From Candidatus Symbiothrix sp. (lineage in GTDB: Bacteria > Bacteroidota > Bacteroidia > Bacteroidales > Azobacteroidaceae), in assembly GCA_031284765.1 (NCBI GenBank), contig JAITXK010000165.1:1-7270 (forward strand): a stretch of 7,270 nucleotides of DNA. Reading direction: 5' to 3'. Position 1 is the first letter of the stretch; every line of letters begins with the position of its first letter. The translations under genes were made by a program, and so were the position numbers. Shown here one piece after another: positions 5,313 through 7,270 of the stretch. The notes beneath the pieces were generated by a model. That model was not told where the DNA came from and made no database searches. It saw only the letters and a list, made by a program, of their open reading frames with translations.

Positions 5313-6926
5313 ATGATTACAGTAAACAATTTAGCAATTCAATTCGGGAAAAGAGTCCTTTTTCAAGACATATATTTGAATTTCACACCGGGTAACTGCT
5401 ACGGTATTATCGGTGCAAATGGAGCGGGAAAATCCACCTTTCTGCGGGTTTTAAGCGGAGAAATGGACCCCACTGCGGGTAGTGTTTCTTTCGGCACCCA
5501 TGAGCGGCTTTCGGTCTTGAAACAAGACCACTTTGCCTACGATGAATGTTCAGTCATGGAAACCGTGTTGCGTGGTCATACCGTCTTGTGGAAGATTATG
5601 CAAGAAAAAGATGCCCTCTACGCCAAAGCGGATTTCAATGATGAAGACGGCGTGAAAGCTGCCGAATTGGAAGAAAAATTCGCTGAACTGGAAGGCTGGG
5701 GCGCCGAAAGCGATGCCGCCAATCTCCTGAGCGGCCTGGGCATCAAAGAAGACTTGCACTACAAGATTATGAAAGACGTGAGCGCCAAGGAAAAAGTGCG
5801 TATCTTGCTGGCGCAAGCGCTTTTTGGCAAGCCCGATAACCTGCTGCTGGACGAACCTACCAACGATTTGGACATTGACGCCGTAATGTGGCTGGAAAAT
5901 TATCTCGCCGAATTTGACAATACGGTCTTGGTCGTTTCCCATGACCGCCATTTTCTGGATGCCGTTTGTACGCATACGGTGGACATTGACTATGGCGACA
6001 TCAAATTATTTTCGGGCAATTACAGTTTTTGGTACGAGTCTTCGCAGTTGGCTTTGCGTCAGCAACAAAATCAAAACAAAAAGGCCGAAGAAAAGAAAAA
6101 GGAGCTGGAGGAATTTATTCGCCGCTTCAGCGCCAACGTGGCCAAGTCAAAACAAACGACTTCCCGCAAAAAAATGCTGGAAAAACTGAATATTGAGGAA
6201 ATCCAACCGTCTTCGCGAAAATATCCGGGCATCATTTTTACGCCCGACCGTGAAACAGGAAATAAAATTCTGGAAGTGAACGGTTTATCGGCAAGTATTG
6301 GCGACGATGCGCTATTTAATAGCATTTCTTTCAACGTGGAAAAAGGCGACAAAATCATTTTTCTGTCGCGCGACCCGCGTGCAATGACTGCGTTATTCCA
6401 ACTTATCAACGACGAACAGCAAGCCGGTGAGGGCACGTTTGAATGGGGACAAACCATTACCGCGGCCTATTTACCGTTGGATAACTCCGCCTATTTCAAT
6501 ACCGATATGAATCTGGTCGAATGGATTGGCCAATTCTCGGATGACACGCATGAAGTGTATCTGAAAGGTTATTTAGGCAAAATGTTGTTTTCCGGCGAGG
6601 AAGTGCTAAAAAAGGCGAGTGTGCTTTCCGGAGGCGAAAAAATGCGTTGCATGATTGCCCGCATGATGTTGAAAAACGCCAATTGCTTGGTGTTGGATTC
6701 CCCTGCCAACCATTTGGATTTGGAGTCCATTCAGGCATTCAATAACACCTTAAAGAATTTCAAAGGCAATATTTTGATGTCGAGCCACGACCACGAGTTT
6801 ATTCAAACGGTCTGTAACCGTATCATCGAACTTACTCCGAAGGGTATTATCGACAAACGCATGGATTATGACGATTATATAACTTCGGCAGAAATCAAGG
6901 AAATTCGCAAAAGACTCTATGCATAA
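5313..6926 (+). CDS. YbiT-like ABC-F family ATPase with one degenerate ATP site
   Basis: ABC-F proteins are soluble twin-ATPase factors without membrane domains that bind the ribosome E site and affect translation; some give antibiotic resistance. This one is 537 aa from ATG 5313 and aligns end to end with what I recall of E. coli YbiT. Domain 1 has Walker A GANGAGKST (34-42), Walker B LLLDEPTNDLD (177-187, Glu181) and a His switch (His210). Its signature region is degenerate (VSAKEKV, 156-162). A basic, helical linker rich in Lys/Glu/Gln (about 245-305) fits the P-site tRNA interaction motif. Domain 2 keeps the signature LSGGEK (438-443) and His492. Its Walker A position reads LSRDPRAMT (351-359), with Met358 where Lys belongs, and its Walker B reads LDSPANHLD (461-469), with Ser463 in place of the catalytic Glu. 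A housekeeping translation role is more likely than resistance. It is followed after 12 bp by a lipoprotein gene. Confidence 0.92.
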   Translation: MITVNNLAIQFGKRVLFQDIYLNFTPGNCYGIIGANGAGKSTFLRVLSGEMDPTAGSVSFGTHERLSVLKQDHFAYDECSVMETVLRGHTVLWKIMQEKDALYAKADFNDEDGVKAAELEEKFAELEGWGAESDAANLLSGLGIKEDLHYKIMKDVSAKEKVRILLAQALFGKPDNLLLDEPTNDLDIDAVMWLENYLAEFDNTVLVVSHDRHFLDAVCTHTVDIDYGDIKLFSGNYSFWYESSQLALRQQQNQNKKAEEKKKELEEFIRRFSANVAKSKQTTSRKKMLEKLNIEEIQPSSRKYPGIIFTPDRETGNKILEVNGLSASIGDDALFNSISFNVEKGDKIIFLSRDPRAMTALFQLINDEQQAGEGTFEWGQTITAAYLPLDNSAYFNTDMNLVEWIGQFSDDTHEVYLKGYLGKMLFSGEEVLKKASVLSGGEKMRCMIARMMLKNANCLVLDSPANHLDLESIQAFNNTLKNFKGNILMSSHDHEFIQTVCNRIIELTPKGIIDKRMDYDDYITSAEIKEIRKRLYA

Positions 6927-6938
6927 AATGAAGGATGA

Positions 6939-7270
6939 ATGAAATCGCTCAAACCATTTTTATTTGTTGTATGTGCTGCTGCGTTGTTTATATCGTGTAA
7001 AAGCGCAAAATCCTTGCAAAGCGAGTTGCGTTTTCTGCGTTTCGATTTGGATTATGAACTTACCTCGAACATTCACTCCGGAGAAAGAAATAAAACCCTG
7101 TATCTGAATGAGATAGATAATTCCAATATGGAATATTTCACTTCAGTTCCGAAGGCCGGTAGCTTGGTTTTACCTTTTATCCTGTTGAATTATTGGCAGA
7201 AAAAATACACGGTTGTTTTAGGGGAAGCCTCGCTCACACAGGCCTATTGTGAATTTTTGTCAGATGCTTT
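6939..7270 (+). CDS. Putative lipoprotein of unknown function, 3'-truncated by the window edge
   Basis: The frame from ATG 6939 is open for 110 codons to the edge. It begins MKSLKPF, followed by a hydrophobic stretch and FISCKS, which looks like a lipoprotein signal peptide with lipidated Cys20. The residues after the cysteine (Lys-Ser-Ala-Lys) lack the acidic cluster of the Bacteroidota surface-export signal as I recall it, so a periplasm-facing position is more likely. The mature part starts with a segment rich in Leu, Arg, Asp and Glu, including Leu-Arg-Phe repeats (ELRFLRFDLDYEL), and I do not recognise a family. AAGGA at 6931-6935 sits only 3 nt before the ATG. The 12-bp gap after the ABC-F stop suggests cotranscription. 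The ATG at 6928 runs into a stop after four codons and was not used. Confidence 0.75.
   Translation, partial: MKSLKPFLFVVCAAALFISCKSAKSLQSELRFLRFDLDYELTSNIHSGERNKTLYLNEIDNSNMEYFTSVPKAGSLVLPFILLNYWQKKYTVVLGEASLTQAYCEFLSDA

Noticed and set aside
5550..5975. Minus-strand open frame of 141 codons inside the ABC-F gene
   Set aside because: It is antisense to the strongly conserved Walker B and linker region. The composition (Phe-, Gln- and His-rich) is typical of the complement of real coding sequence.

Overview
The window looks like ordinary chromosomal sequence from a member of the Bacteroidota, probably a Bacteroidales-like organism, with moderate to low GC. Three things point there. The spacers carry Bacteroidota-type promoters (-7 box TAnnTTTG, with a -33 TTG/TTTG about 20 bp upstream in the two best cases), while Shine-Dalgarno sequences are mostly missing. 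There is a FISUMP-domain secreted protein. Several proteins, such as the YbeY metal site and the YbiT-like ABC-F, have the forms I remember from that phylum. I see no RNA gene, CRISPR array, insertion sequence, phage gene or integrase, and no spacer is longer than about 170 bp.

Layout. Positions 1-1175 (minus) hold the N-terminal 391 codons of the tRNA-modification enzyme MnmG, which runs off the left edge. Just upstream and overlapping it by 11 bp is ybeY (1165-1584, minus), so the two RNA-maturation genes form a ybeY-mnmG operon. Next on the minus strand is a fused SpmA-SpmB membrane protein (1672-2907). It diverges from a plus-strand pair at 3034-4283: a PnuC/PnuT-family vitamin transporter whose stop codon overlaps (ATGA) the start of a thiamine pyrophosphokinase. 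Together they suggest uptake of thiamine followed by trapping as thiamine diphosphate. A secreted FISUMP-domain protein (4298-5146, minus) converges on the kinase with a 14-bp gap. It diverges from a YbiT-like ABC-F ATPase (5313-6926, plus), which is followed after 12 bp by the start of an unknown lipoprotein that runs off the right edge.

The most notable point is in the ABC-F protein. Nucleotide-binding domain 2 has lost the Walker A lysine and the Walker B catalytic glutamate, and domain 1 has a degenerate signature motif. All of these losses fall on one of the two composite ATP sites, while the other site looks intact. Other points of interest are the thiamine transporter-kinase pair with no visible TPP riboswitch, a -7-like box only 4 nt from the spmAB start codon, and an Asp in place of the third YbeY zinc-ligand His. 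I did not find a convincing new multi-gene system; most of the window is housekeeping.
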